A DNA stretch of 64,000 nucleotides, from positions 868,001 to 932,000 of the forward strand of contig OZ251497.1 in NCBI GenBank assembly GCA_965242735.1, read 5' to 3'. How positions within the stretch are numbered: the first letter of the stretch is position 1; the number at the start of each line of letters is the position of its first letter. The stretch comes from G958295645 sp965242735. GTDB lineage: Bacteria > Gemmatimonadota > Gemmatimonadetes > Longimicrobiales > Gaopeijiaceae. The translations under genes were made by a program, and so were the position numbers. Of the stretch, positions 9,164-16,655 are shown in pieces. The notes beneath the pieces were generated by a model. The model did not search any database. It was given only the letters and a program-made list of their open reading frames with translations, and was not told where the DNA came from.

Positions 9164-9993
9164 GGTGGCGGCGGGGCGGCGAAGCCGTGCCTGGCCAGGG
9201 CTCGCCGCGCCCCCTCCGAGCCCAGGAATTCCACCCACGCGCCGGCCGCCTCCGGGTTCGCCGTTCCCGCCACCACCGCGGCCACGTACTCGGCCCGCAC
9301 GGACGCCTCGGGGGGCACCGGCACGCGCCGCACCCGCCCGCCTGCCGCGTCCGACCGGTAGACGATGGCGGCGTCCGCCTCGCCCATCTCGACCTTGGCC
9401 CGGACGAGCCGCACGCTGCTCTCTTCGGACACCAGGCGCTCCAGCACGTCGTTGGCGAAGGCCGGATCAATCGACTGGGCCGCCCGCGCCAGGACTTCCC
9501 TGGCGTAGGCCCCTGCCGGGACGCCCTCCGATCCCAACACGAGACGGCGCGCGCGAGGCAGGTCTCGGAAGGACGCGATTTCGGCGGGGTTGTCGAGAGG
9601 GACGATGACGGCGAGCTCGTTGTGGGCGAAGACCCGCCGGGCGCGGACGAGGCCGGCCTCGGCCAGCAGGGCCGCGTGCCGGGGGTCCGCCGACGCGAAC
9701 ACGTCCGCCCGCGCGCCGCGCTCGATCTGGAGGCGCAGGGTCTGGCTGCCGGCGAACGAGAAGACGGCGTCCACGCCGGGGTGCGCCGCCTCGAAGAGCG
9801 TCTCGATTCCGCGAAACGCCTCCGTCAGGGAGGACGCGGCGAACACTGCGAGCCGGGACGACGGAGGCGCGCCGTGCCGTTCGACCGCGCATGCGGGACC
9901 CAGCGCCGGGAGAGCGGCCAGGGCAAGGACGGCAAGGCTTCCGGGCGCGTCCGGCCGGTTGCGCGGCGCGAGACGGCGCCGGCGTGCACCCAT
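9160..9993 (-). CDS. modA: Molybdate-binding periplasmic protein ModA
   Basis: A 277-residue extracytoplasmic binding protein. The signal sequence is Arg-rich followed by LAVLALAALPALGPAC; the Cys could be a lipid-anchor site, although the lipobox is weak. The mature part opens with LAVFAASSLTEAFRGIETLFE and has FSFAGSQTLRLQIERGARADVFASAD, hallmarks of ModA oxyanion binding. It captures molybdate or tungstate and delivers it to ModBC encoded immediately downstream. The ATG at 9993 lies 16 bases after the GPP34-family gene, so mod may be co-transcribed with it. Confidence 0.92.
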   Translation of the reverse strand: MGARRRRLAPRNRPDAPGSLAVLALAALPALGPACAVERHGAPPSSRLAVFAASSLTEAFRGIETLFEAAHPGVDAVFSFAGSQTLRLQIERGARADVFASADPRHAALLAEAGLVRARRVFAHNELAVIVPLDNPAEIASFRDLPRARRLVLGSEGVPAGAYAREVLARAAQSIDPAFANDVLERLVSEESSVRLVRAKVEMGEADAAIVYRSDAAGGRVRRVPVPPEASVRAEYVAAVVAGTANPEAAGAWVEFLGSEGARRALARHGFAAPPPP

Positions 9994-10009
9994 GGCCTGC
10001 GCGGGCTCG

Positions 10010-10660
10010 CTAGACGACGTGCGGCTGCACCGCGCGAGCGAGCGACGTCTCGATGTCCCAGATCGCCTTCGACACGGCCCGGCCGATGAGGTCCATCTTG
10101 CGGACCTGCTCGACCCGCGGCGTCACGTGATCGATCTCGCGCGCCGAGAGCAGTTCCTTCAGGATGCCGCAGGCGTCGGCCAAGCAGATGATCACGACGT
10201 CGCGGGGGCCGGGCACTTCGTCGCTGAACAGCACCTCCATGATGCGCAGCTTCACCTCGCGCTCGGCCTTGCCGTCCACCAGCGGATAGCGCCGCGTGCG
10301 GAACACCCACAGGAAGCGGTCCTCGGTGCGCTCGAGCACGCCGCGCTCCACCAGCTTGGCGATGGCGGCTTCGCGGATCTCCTCGGCCCGTCCGGCGGCG
10401 CGTTCGACCCAATGTCTCGCGTCGCTGACCTTGGTCTCGGCGGCGATCTCCTCGAGCAGCGGATCCAGCAAGGGATCGTCCAAGGGCGTGGCGTCGACGA
10501 GGATCAGCCGCTCGAGGTCGGTGTCGATGCGGTCCTCCAGCGCCAGGTCCATCAATGCGCCGCCGCCGAGGGCGTAGCGCAGGGACCATTCGGGCACGCG
10601 CCGGAACTTGCCTCCCTCGTCGTCGAGGAGAAGGAGCATGATTTCTTCGGCGAATCTCAT
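10010..10660 (-). CDS. GPP34/GOLPH3 family protein
   Basis: Encodes 216 residues matching the Golgi phosphoprotein 3 (GPP34) family. Typical elements are the acidic-hydrophobic start EEIMLLLLDDEGG, the WSLRYALGGGALMDLAL segment, VERGVLERTEDRFLWVFRTRRYPL and the C-terminal DLIGRAVSKAIWDIE. Eukaryotic members bind phosphatidylinositol 4-phosphate on Golgi membranes. Bacterial homologues exist, mostly in actinobacteria, with no settled role. No signal peptide, so it is cytosolic or peripheral to the membrane. It lies between the STAS gene (83-base gap) and modA (16-base gap). A membrane-lipid-linked role is plausible but unproven. Confidence 0.85.
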   Translation of the reverse strand: MRFAEEIMLLLLDDEGGKFRRVPEWSLRYALGGGALMDLALEDRIDTDLERLILVDATPLDDPLLDPLLEEIAAETKVSDARHWVERAAGRAEEIREAAIAKLVERGVLERTEDRFLWVFRTRRYPLVDGKAEREVKLRIMEVLFSDEVPGPRDVVIICLADACGILKELLSAREIDHVTPRVEQVRKMDLIGRAVSKAIWDIETSLARAVQPHVV

Positions 10661-10743
10661 CGCGGGCGGCGTGCGGGGCGTGCGGGGCGGGCGGGCTTGC
10701 GGGCGTCCGGTTGCTGGGGCGTCGGCGGGTCGCTTTGCCGGGG

Positions 10744-11085
10744 TCAGCCCAGGCCGGCCAGGGCGCTCTTGCGGTCGTCGTGGACCGAAAGAAAGCTCAG
10801 GAGTCCGCTGACCTCCAGGACTTCGCGGACGTGCGGATGCACGTTGCAGACGGCGAGGCCGCCGTCGCCGCCGCCGAGGTCGCGGTGGCTCTCCATGAGG
10901 GCGCGCAGGCCGGCGGAGCTGATGTAGTCCACGCCGGCGAGGTCCATCAAGACGGCCCCGGCCGCGTCCGCGACCGCTTCCCGAAGCCGGCGAGCGCCGG
11001 GAGCGTCGAGGCGGCCGTCGACGGCGTAGATCGTGACGGCGCCGTGCTGGATCTTTTCCACTTCCGTGTTCTTGAGTGCTGACAT
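10744..11085 (-). CDS. STAS-domain anti-sigma factor antagonist-like protein
   Basis: A 113-residue single STAS domain (SpoIIAA/RsbV type): AVTIYAVDGRLDAPGARRLR, VLMDLAGVDYISSAGLRAL and a C-terminal VREVLEVSGLLSFLSVHDD. S56/S57 in YISSAG sits where antagonists are phosphorylated by their kinase/anti-sigma partner. No RsbW-type kinase or sigma factor gene lies next to it, so the partner must be elsewhere. The ATG at 11085 gives a compact domain; longer in-frame starts would only add a Pro/Arg-rich leader. First gene of the leftward run, divergent from the GNAT gene. Confidence 0.85.
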   Translation of the reverse strand: MSALKNTEVEKIQHGAVTIYAVDGRLDAPGARRLREAVADAAGAVLMDLAGVDYISSAGLRALMESHRDLGGGDGGLAVCNVHPHVREVLEVSGLLSFLSVHDDRKSALAGLG

Positions 11086-11248
11086 GGCCAAGCTGGCGTG
11101 CGAAGGACGGGACTGCATGGGAGAGGGACGGGGGCAGGGGGGCCGCCCCGCGCCGGCGGCTTCACTACTATAGCGCACGGGCGGAGGCGCCGCACGAATT
11201 GCGTACAATTGTCGCCATGCGAGACGCGCGCGCAACCGTGCAAGGACC

Positions 11249-12181
11249 GTGGCCGTGGTCCGCCCGCCGGGCGAGCCGGCCTTGAAGGCGAGCCGCGGCG
11301 TGGGGGGCGCACGGGCAGCGGCTCCGGCGGCCTTCCGCGAGATCAGGCCGCTGAGGACCCAGGAAGAGCTGGCCGCGTGCGTGGCGCTTCAGGAAGCGAC
11401 GTGGGGCGCGGCGTACTCCGACATCTTGCCCGCCAGCATCTTGCAGGTGACGGCGAAGATGGGCGGGGTGGTCACGGGCGCGTTCGGCGACGCGGGCGAC
11501 TTGCTGGGGTTCGTCTACGGCATCACGGGGCTGCGCGGCGGCGAGACGGCTCATTGGTCGCACATGCTCGCCGTTCGGGAGGACGCGCGCGACCGCGGCA
11601 TCGGCGTCGCGCTGAAGGAGAGCCAGCGCCGGGAGTTGCGGGCCCGGGGCGTCGCGTCCGTCTACTGGACGTTCGACCCGCTGGTGGCCCGCAACGCCCA
11701 TCTCAATCTCAACCGGCTGGGGGCCGAAGTGCAGGAGTACGTCCCGAACTTCTACGGCGTCTCGGGAAGCGCGCTCCACGAGCTGGGCACGGACAGGTTC
11801 GTGGTGAAGTGGCGGCTGGAAGGCGGGGCGGGGCAGGGCGGGGCGGGCGTGTCGGCCGTCGCGGTCGGGGATTCCGGCGGGCCAGAGCCCCCCGCGTCCG
11901 GGGAAGGTCATCTGGCAAACGCCGGCGAAGCCGTCGAAGCGACGCCCCCTCCCGCGTCCGGGGAAGGCCTGCACGGTGCGGAAGTGGCGGTGCCCAGCGA
12001 CATCGACGCGTTGCGGGCCGAGTCGCGCGAGACGGCGATGGCATGGCGCCGCGCCACGCGCAGGGCCTTCGTGTCCCTGCTGGGAGCGGGCTACCGGGTG
12101 CGCGCCTTCGAGCCCGGACCGGAGCGGGCGCGTTATCTGTTGGCGCCGCCGAGGAGCGAGGCGTCGGCGCCGGGGTCTTGA
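11249..12181 (+). CDS. GNAT-superfamily acetyltransferase-like protein (COG3375 type)
   Basis: Encodes 310 residues. Residues about 28-190 look like the GNAT-related family COG3375: EIRPLRTQEELAACVALQEATWG, the acetyl-CoA strand and loop WSHMLAVREDARDRGIGVALKESQR, and WTFDPLVARNAHLNLNRLGA. A Gly/Pro-rich insertion follows (about 193-245), containing two exact 17-base repeats 60 bases apart that each encode PASGEG. A short conserved-looking tail with RAFVSLLGAGYRVRAFE completes it. The GTG at 11249 has AAGGA only four bases upstream, so the start is uncertain; the domain begins about 28 codons later. Substrate unknown. Confidence 0.75.
   Translation: MAVVRPPGEPALKASRGVGGARAAAPAAFREIRPLRTQEELAACVALQEATWGAAYSDILPASILQVTAKMGGVVTGAFGDAGDLLGFVYGITGLRGGETAHWSHMLAVREDARDRGIGVALKESQRRELRARGVASVYWTFDPLVARNAHLNLNRLGAEVQEYVPNFYGVSGSALHELGTDRFVVKWRLEGGAGQGGAGVSAVAVGDSGGPEPPASGEGHLANAGEAVEATPPPASGEGLHGAEVAVPSDIDALRAESRETAMAWRRATRRAFVSLLGAGYRVRAFEPGPERARYLLAPPRSEASAPGS
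11891..11967 (+). repeat. Two exact 17-bp direct repeats inside the GNAT-like gene
   Basis: The 17-base sequence CCCGCGTCCGGGGAAGG occurs at 11891-11907 and again at 11951-11967, exactly 60 bases apart and therefore in the same reading frame. They fall in the low-complexity insertion of the acetyltransferase-like gene. Confidence 0.8.
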
Positions 12182-12569
12182 TCTCTGCGGACTTGGCGGC
12201 GTGCCGCGAGGCGCGGGGCACGGCCGGGGGAGCGAGGCGCGGGCGCGGCCGTAGGAGCGAAGCGCGAGCGCGGAGTTCGGCCGTTCGCTTGGCGGGCAAT
12301 GCGCGAGAGGGCAGGACGCGGGCGGGCAAGGCGGACGCGGGCGGGCAAGGCGGACGCGGGCAGACAAGGCGGGCGGGCGCGTCCGGCGGGTTCGCTACAT
12401 TGGGAGGACTTCGGCGGGACCGCAGGCGACCGGCGGACGGGCTCGCAAGCAGGCGGCCGGACCGCAGGCAGGCGGCCTGGACCGCAAGCAGGTGCCGAGG
12501 CTCGCGGGCAAGCGGCCGGGCCAGACCGGCCGAACAGGGCAGGCCTCGGCACCGGAGGAGCATCCAGGC
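12182..12569. other. Repeat-rich intergenic region
   Basis: No supported gene lies between the GNAT-like gene and the outer-membrane protein. The stretch is very G+C-rich and made of imperfect short repeats related to GCGGGCAAGGCGGAC, including the three-copy 19-bp array listed separately. Further diverged copies run to about 12520. TACATT near 12406 is a possible -10 for the downstream gene, with no convincing -35. Confidence 0.6.
12315..12371. repeat. Three-copy 19-bp tandem repeat
   Basis: Units GACGCGGGCGGGCAAGGCG at 12315-12333 and 12334-12352 are identical. A third unit at 12353-12371 differs at two positions. It sits in the leader region of the outer-membrane protein gene at 12570. 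Confidence 0.9.
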
Positions 12570-13283
12570 ATGGCGCGACGAGGGCGGACGCGGACCGCGG
12601 TGGCGGCGGCTGGACTGCTGGCGTCGGCGGCGTTGGTGGCCGCTCCGTCGACCGCCGCCGCCCAAGGATTCACGTTGGCGGCGCGCGCGGGCACCACCGG
12701 CGTCGGTCCGGAGGCGTCGGTGCGGTTGGGGTCCGTCGTGCTGCGGGGCGCGTACGGGCTGTTGCCGCTGACGGTCAACGTCGCGCGCTACTACGACATC
12801 GACGGCGTGGACCAGGCCAAGATCGAGCTGCCCGGCAACTGGGTGACGGCGGGGGCGGACTTGGCGCTGGGCGGCTTCTTCCGCATCGGCGCCGGGGTGC
12901 TCTACAAGCCGGGCGACTTCAAGACCACGGTCGCCTTCGCGGCGGACTCGTCGGTGACCATCGGCGGCCAGTCTTACGATCCTTCCGAGATCACGGCGCT
13001 CGAAGGCTCGTACTCGTCACGCGCCACGGCCCCCTTCGCCTTGATCGGCTTCGGCACGCGGGCGCCGGGCGGATTCGGCGTCTTCGTCGACTTGGGCGTG
13101 GCGTTCGTCGGCGACGCGTCGCTCGGCTTCTCGGCCAAGGGGGACGAAGCGGTGATCGCCTCGAGCGACTTCCAGGACGCGCTCGAGAGGGAAGAGCGGC
13201 GGATCGAGGACAAGGCCGGCCGCTACCTCAAGTACTGGCCCATCCTCAACGTGGGCCTGCGCTTCGGCTTCGGGGTCGGATGA
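12570..13283 (+). CDS. Putative outer-membrane beta-barrel protein
   Basis: A 237-residue exported protein: an Arg-rich n-region, hydrophobic core AAAGLLASAALVAAPSTAAAQG with a likely signal cleavage after AAAQ, then alternating polar/apolar strands (PEASVRLGSVVLRGAYGLLP, FALIGFGTRAPGGFGVFVDLGVAFVG). It ends in VGLRFGFGVG, typical of a barrel closing strand though not ending in Phe. GGAGGAG precedes the ATG at 12570 at about 10 bases, deciding the start. No specific family recognised; probably an 8- to 10-stranded barrel. Monocistronic or leading the following propeller gene (52-base gap). Confidence 0.7.
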   Translation: MARRGRTRTAVAAAGLLASAALVAAPSTAAAQGFTLAARAGTTGVGPEASVRLGSVVLRGAYGLLPLTVNVARYYDIDGVDQAKIELPGNWVTAGADLALGGFFRIGAGVLYKPGDFKTTVAFAADSSVTIGGQSYDPSEITALEGSYSSRATAPFALIGFGTRAPGGFGVFVDLGVAFVGDASLGFSAKGDEAVIASSDFQDALEREERRIEDKAGRYLKYWPILNVGLRFGFGVG

Positions 13284-13335
13284 CGACCGGAGGCCCGCGT
13301 TGGCTCGGACTTTCAGGGGGGAGGGGGACGAGACG

Positions 13336-14385
13336 GTGGGCGTGCGGCTCCTGATCGGCACGGCCAAGGGTGGGTTCTGGGCGACGAGCCCGGACCGCGA
13401 GACGTGGGACGTGCAGGGGCCGTTCTTCAAGGGATGGAAGGTGACGACGGCGCTTCGCCTGGCCGACGGGCGCGTGATGGCGGGGCTGGCGAGCGACGTC
13501 TACGGTCCCGTGCTGCAAGTCACGAGCGACTTGGAGAGCTGGCGCCAGCTGCCGCGCGGCCCGGCGTACGAGACGGGCGGAGGCAGGCGGCTGCGCCAGA
13601 TCTGGACGCTGGCCGAGAACGCCGGCGTGCTCTATGCGGGGGTGCAGGACGCGGGCATCTTCGCGAGCGACGACGGCGGGGCCGCGTGGCGTCCCGTGGA
13701 AGGACTGAACGAGCACCGGACGCGCGGCGCGTGGATGCCGGGAGCGGGCGGCCTGTGCTGCCATGCGCTCTTGTTCGGGGCCGAGCCGGGCCGAATGTGG
13801 TGCGGCATCTCGGCGGTGGGGGTGTTTCGCACCGACGACGGCGGCGCGACGTGGACGCCGAAGAACGAGGGGGTCCCGGCCGCGATTGCCGACAAGGAGC
13901 ACAAGGGCATCGGAACCTGCGTGCACGGCTTGGCCCAGGACCCGGACGATCCCGACCGCCTGTTCCGCCAGGATCACTTGGGCATGTTTCGCACCCGCGA
14001 CGGCGGCGAGCGCTGGGAGCGCAACGAAGACGGGCTGCCTTCGGGCTTCGGCTTCCCGATTGTCCTGGATCGCGCAACGAAGACGCTCTTCGCCGTGCCG
14101 CAGGAGAGCGACCAGCGCCGGTTGCCGCCGGGAGGCGCCCTGCGGGTCTTTCGGAGCGCCGACGAGGGCGACAGCTGGTACTCGGCGTCCAGCGGCCTGC
14201 CGAGCCGCAACTTCTTCGGCACGGTGCTGCGCGGCGCAATGGCGGTGGACGACCTCTCCCCGGGCGGCGTCTACTTCGGCACGTCGGCCGGCACGCTGCA
14301 TGGGAGCGCCGACTTGGGCGAAAGCTGGACCAACTTGCCCGTGGCGCTGCCGCGCGTCCTGCACGTCTCGGCGTGGGCCGACTGA
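13336..14385 (+). CDS. BNR/sialidase-like beta-propeller protein
   Basis: About 349 residues built of repeated Asp-box (BNR) blades of the form SDDGGAAW, RTDDGGATWTP, RTRDGGERWE, RSADEGDSWY and GSADLGESW. This is the sialidase/VPS10-like propeller fold. No signal peptide, and the sialidase arginine triad and FRIP motif are not apparent, so enzymatic sialidase activity is doubtful. The GTG at 13336 is favoured since a G-rich Shine-Dalgarno (GGGGGAGGGGG, 13316-13326) lies about ten bases upstream; a TTG at 13300 is the longer option. The next gene, 35 bases downstream, encodes a ubiquitin-fold sulfur carrier. This pairing recurs in other bacteria by general knowledge of annotation, but its function is not known to me. 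Confidence 0.8.
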   Translation: MGVRLLIGTAKGGFWATSPDRETWDVQGPFFKGWKVTTALRLADGRVMAGLASDVYGPVLQVTSDLESWRQLPRGPAYETGGGRRLRQIWTLAENAGVLYAGVQDAGIFASDDGGAAWRPVEGLNEHRTRGAWMPGAGGLCCHALLFGAEPGRMWCGISAVGVFRTDDGGATWTPKNEGVPAAIADKEHKGIGTCVHGLAQDPDDPDRLFRQDHLGMFRTRDGGERWERNEDGLPSGFGFPIVLDRATKTLFAVPQESDQRRLPPGGALRVFRSADEGDSWYSASSGLPSRNFFGTVLRGAMAVDDLSPGGVYFGTSAGTLHGSADLGESWTNLPVALPRVLHVSAWAD

Positions 14386-14420
14386 AGCGTGGGCCGACGG
14401 ACCGGGCGGGCCTGCGGCTG

Positions 14421-14699
14421 ATGCCGAGCGCGACGGTCTCCCTGCCCTCGCTGCTGGAGACGGCAACCGGCGGCGTTCGCGAGATCGCCGTGTCGGGGCG
14501 CACGCTGCGCGAGGCGCTCGCCGATCTGCTCGACCGGGAGCCGCGCCTTGGGCCGCACCTGTTCGACGAGACGGGCGGCCTGCGCGAGCACGTGCTCTGC
14601 TTCCACAACGGGACCAACACCCGTTGGCTGGACGACTGGGACGGCGCCCTCGCGGAAGGCGACACGATTCTCTTCATGCAGGCGGTCTCCGGAGGATGA
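14421..14699 (+). CDS. MoaD/ThiS/CysO-like sulfur-carrier protein
   Basis: A 92-residue beta-grasp protein ending in the Gly-Gly tail (AVSGG) that is activated as a thiocarboxylate in sulfur carriers. The layout VSLPSLLETATGGVREIAVSG, TLREALADLLDREPRLGPHLF and EGDTILFMQAVSGG resembles mycobacterial CysO more than MoaD. CysO donates sulfur for cysteine synthesis. A cysteine synthase homologue lies at 2733-4298, but no Mec-type peptidase or E1-like MoeB/ThiF gene is in the window. Follows the propeller gene by 35 bases. Carrier function is well supported by fold and GG end; the pathway is inference. Confidence 0.85.
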   Translation: MPSATVSLPSLLETATGGVREIAVSGRTLREALADLLDREPRLGPHLFDETGGLREHVLCFHNGTNTRWLDDWDGALAEGDTILFMQAVSGG

Positions 14700-14823
14700 C
14701 GAGCGAGAGGGACGGGCGCCGTCGGCTCTGGGCACGCGGCCGACGGGCCGGCGCGGGCGCGGCACGACCGAGGCGGGCGACGACGACCTGCACGGGCACA
14801 AGACGGTCAAGGAACGGGCGACG

Positions 14824-16599
14824 ATGACCGACGCCGGCTGCGGCAAGGATGCGGCCGTTGCCGCAAGGGACGAAGGGCGACGGACGCCCGAGACCTCCGC
14901 GGTGGAGCGCCGCCGCTTCCTCAAGGCCGCGGTGGCCGCGGGGACGGCGACCGCCTTGGGACCGCCTGCACTGGACGCGCTCGGCGGCGCGGCGCCGCTT
15001 GGGACGCCGGCGGAATTCTTGGGACGCGTGTCCGGCGGCGCGGCGCGTTCGGCGGCCGAGGGCGTCCAGCAAGCGACCCGCGTCGTCGCGGCGGGAACGG
15101 CCCAGGACGCGCCTCCGCCGTTGCCGTTGGGCAACGCGGAGCCCCCGGCCCTCCACTTCCAGGCGCATCCCGGCGGCACGGGCGCCCTGCTGGACCGTCT
15201 CTGGCGCGAACACGGTCCGGGCGCGTTCGAGCGCGAGACGATTGCCGTGGACCCCTGGCGCGGCGACGTGCCGGCCACCGAGGAGGACCTGGCCTTCCTG
15301 CCCGCCCACCGGCTGGGCGCGTTGATCCGGGCCCGCCGCCTCTCGCCCGTGGACGTCGCGCAGGCGTACCTGGACCGCCTCAAGCGCTACGACCCGGCGC
15401 TGCTCTGTGCCGTGACGATCTTGGAGGGGCGCGCCCGCGAAGAGGCCCAGCAGGCCGAGGCCGACATCCGCGCGGGCGCTTGGCGCGGCCCGCTGCACGG
15501 CGTCCCCTACGGCATCAAGGACTTGTTCGCCGTGTCCGGCACGCGGACCACCTGGGGCGCGGCGGCGTTCAGCTCGCGCTTCACCCGAGAAGACTCGGAA
15601 ATCGCGGTCCGCTTGCGCCGCGCGGGGGCGGTGCTGGTGGCCAAGCTGGCCACGGGCGAGTTCGCGCGCGGCGACCGCTGGTATCGCGGGCGCACCCTGA
15701 ATCCGTGGAACCTGAACGAGGGATCGAGCGGATCGTCCGCGGGTCCGGGATCGGCGACGGCTGCGGCGTGCGTGGCGTTCGCGATCGGGACGGAGACCCA
15801 AGGGTCCATCGTCTCGCCCGCGCGCAGGTGCGGCCTGACGGCGTTGCGCCCCACCTTCGGGCGCGTGAGCCGGCACGGCGGAATGACGCTGGCGTGGAGC
15901 ATGGACAAAGCGGGACCGATGTGCCGAAGCGCGCTCGACTGCGCTCTGGTCTTCGATGCGATTCACGGGGCCGACGAAAAGGACCCCGGCTCGTTGACCG
16001 CGCCCTTCCGCTTCGATCCGTCCCCCGACTTCGCGTCGTTGCGGATCGGCTACGCGGAAGACGCGCCCGAGTCGTTCCTGGACCAGCTGCGCGCCCTCGG
16101 CGCCGAGCCGCGGCCCATCCCGCCCTTGCCGGACGTCCGCTCCAACGCGCTCGCGGTGGAGTCGTCGGCGGCCTTCGACTTTCATGTCGCTCCCGAAGGC
16201 GAGCCCGAGCCGCTGCCCGACGACCTGGATCCGGCGGAGCGCCGCCGCCGGGGGCGCTTCCGTTCGGGCCGCGACGTGACGGCCCTCGACTTCGTCCAGT
16301 CCCAGCGGCGCCGTCTGCTGCTCATGCGACAAGTGGACGAGGCGATGCGCGGCTTCGACATGTTCGCCAGCGGGTCCGGCTTGGTCGGTCTCACGAACCA
16401 GACCGGCCACCCCGCCGTCGTCGTGCCCTACGGCTTCGGCCCGCGCAATCCGGACGACGACGACCCCACCGAAATGCCGCTCACCACGACGCTGATCGGA
16501 CAGCTCTTCGCCGACGACAAGCTCCTCGGCGTCGCCCACGCGCTCCAGACAAGGAGCGACTGGCACGCCCGCAGGCCGCCGCTCGGGGACGCCAGCTGA
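14824..16599 (+). CDS. Tat-exported amidase-signature family hydrolase
   Basis: Encodes 591 residues. A twin-arginine signal (ERRRFLKAAVAAGTATALG, residues 29-47) is followed by an Ala/Pro-rich spacer and, from about residue 155, an amidase-signature domain with the Ser-cisSer-Lys triad. The triad is K232 in PYGIKDLF, the Ser-rich loop NEGSSGSSAGPGSA (299-312) and nucleophile S328 in GTETQGSIVSPA. Such enzymes hydrolyse amide bonds (GatA, fatty-acid or aryl amidases). Periplasmic location follows from the Tat signal. No GatB or GatC nearby, so it is not the tRNA amidotransferase. The ATG at 14824 is preceded by AAGGA. Ends in an inverted repeat shared with the convergent MBL gene. Confidence 0.9.
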   Translation: MTDAGCGKDAAVAARDEGRRTPETSAVERRRFLKAAVAAGTATALGPPALDALGGAAPLGTPAEFLGRVSGGAARSAAEGVQQATRVVAAGTAQDAPPPLPLGNAEPPALHFQAHPGGTGALLDRLWREHGPGAFERETIAVDPWRGDVPATEEDLAFLPAHRLGALIRARRLSPVDVAQAYLDRLKRYDPALLCAVTILEGRAREEAQQAEADIRAGAWRGPLHGVPYGIKDLFAVSGTRTTWGAAAFSSRFTREDSEIAVRLRRAGAVLVAKLATGEFARGDRWYRGRTLNPWNLNEGSSGSSAGPGSATAAACVAFAIGTETQGSIVSPARRCGLTALRPTFGRVSRHGGMTLAWSMDKAGPMCRSALDCALVFDAIHGADEKDPGSLTAPFRFDPSPDFASLRIGYAEDAPESFLDQLRALGAEPRPIPPLPDVRSNALAVESSAAFDFHVAPEGEPEPLPDDLDPAERRRRGRFRSGRDVTALDFVQSQRRRLLLMRQVDEAMRGFDMFASGSGLVGLTNQTGHPAVVVPYGFGPRNPDDDDPTEMPLTTTLIGQLFADDKLLGVAHALQTRSDWHARRPPLGDAS

Positions 16600-16655
16600 C
16601 GAAGGACGCCGTCGGGCCGTCCATCGCTGCAGGCCTGCGTGGAGTCCTCGTCAGC
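16596..16655. terminator. Convergent inverted repeat with nested palindrome
   Basis: Arms CTGACGAAGGAC (16596-16607) and GTCCTCGTCAG (16644-16654) pair with one bulge. The loop contains the perfect palindrome GCAGGCCTGC (16629-16638). The stop codons of the convergent amidase (16597-16599) and MBL hydrolase (16651-16653) lie inside the arms. A two-way terminator is likely from position; there is no U-tract on either side. Confidence 0.5.

Noticed and set aside
12315..12371. CRISPR array
   Set aside because: Units are directly adjacent without spacers and there are no cas genes in the window; it is a simple tandem repeat.
13336..14385. True sialidase
   Set aside because: Asp-boxes are present but no signal peptide, FRIP motif or arginine triad is visible; named only as sialidase-like propeller.
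14824..16599. GatA subunit of the tRNA amidotransferase
   Set aside because: The protein has a Tat signal and a long spacer, and gatB and gatC are absent, so an exported amidase is the better call.
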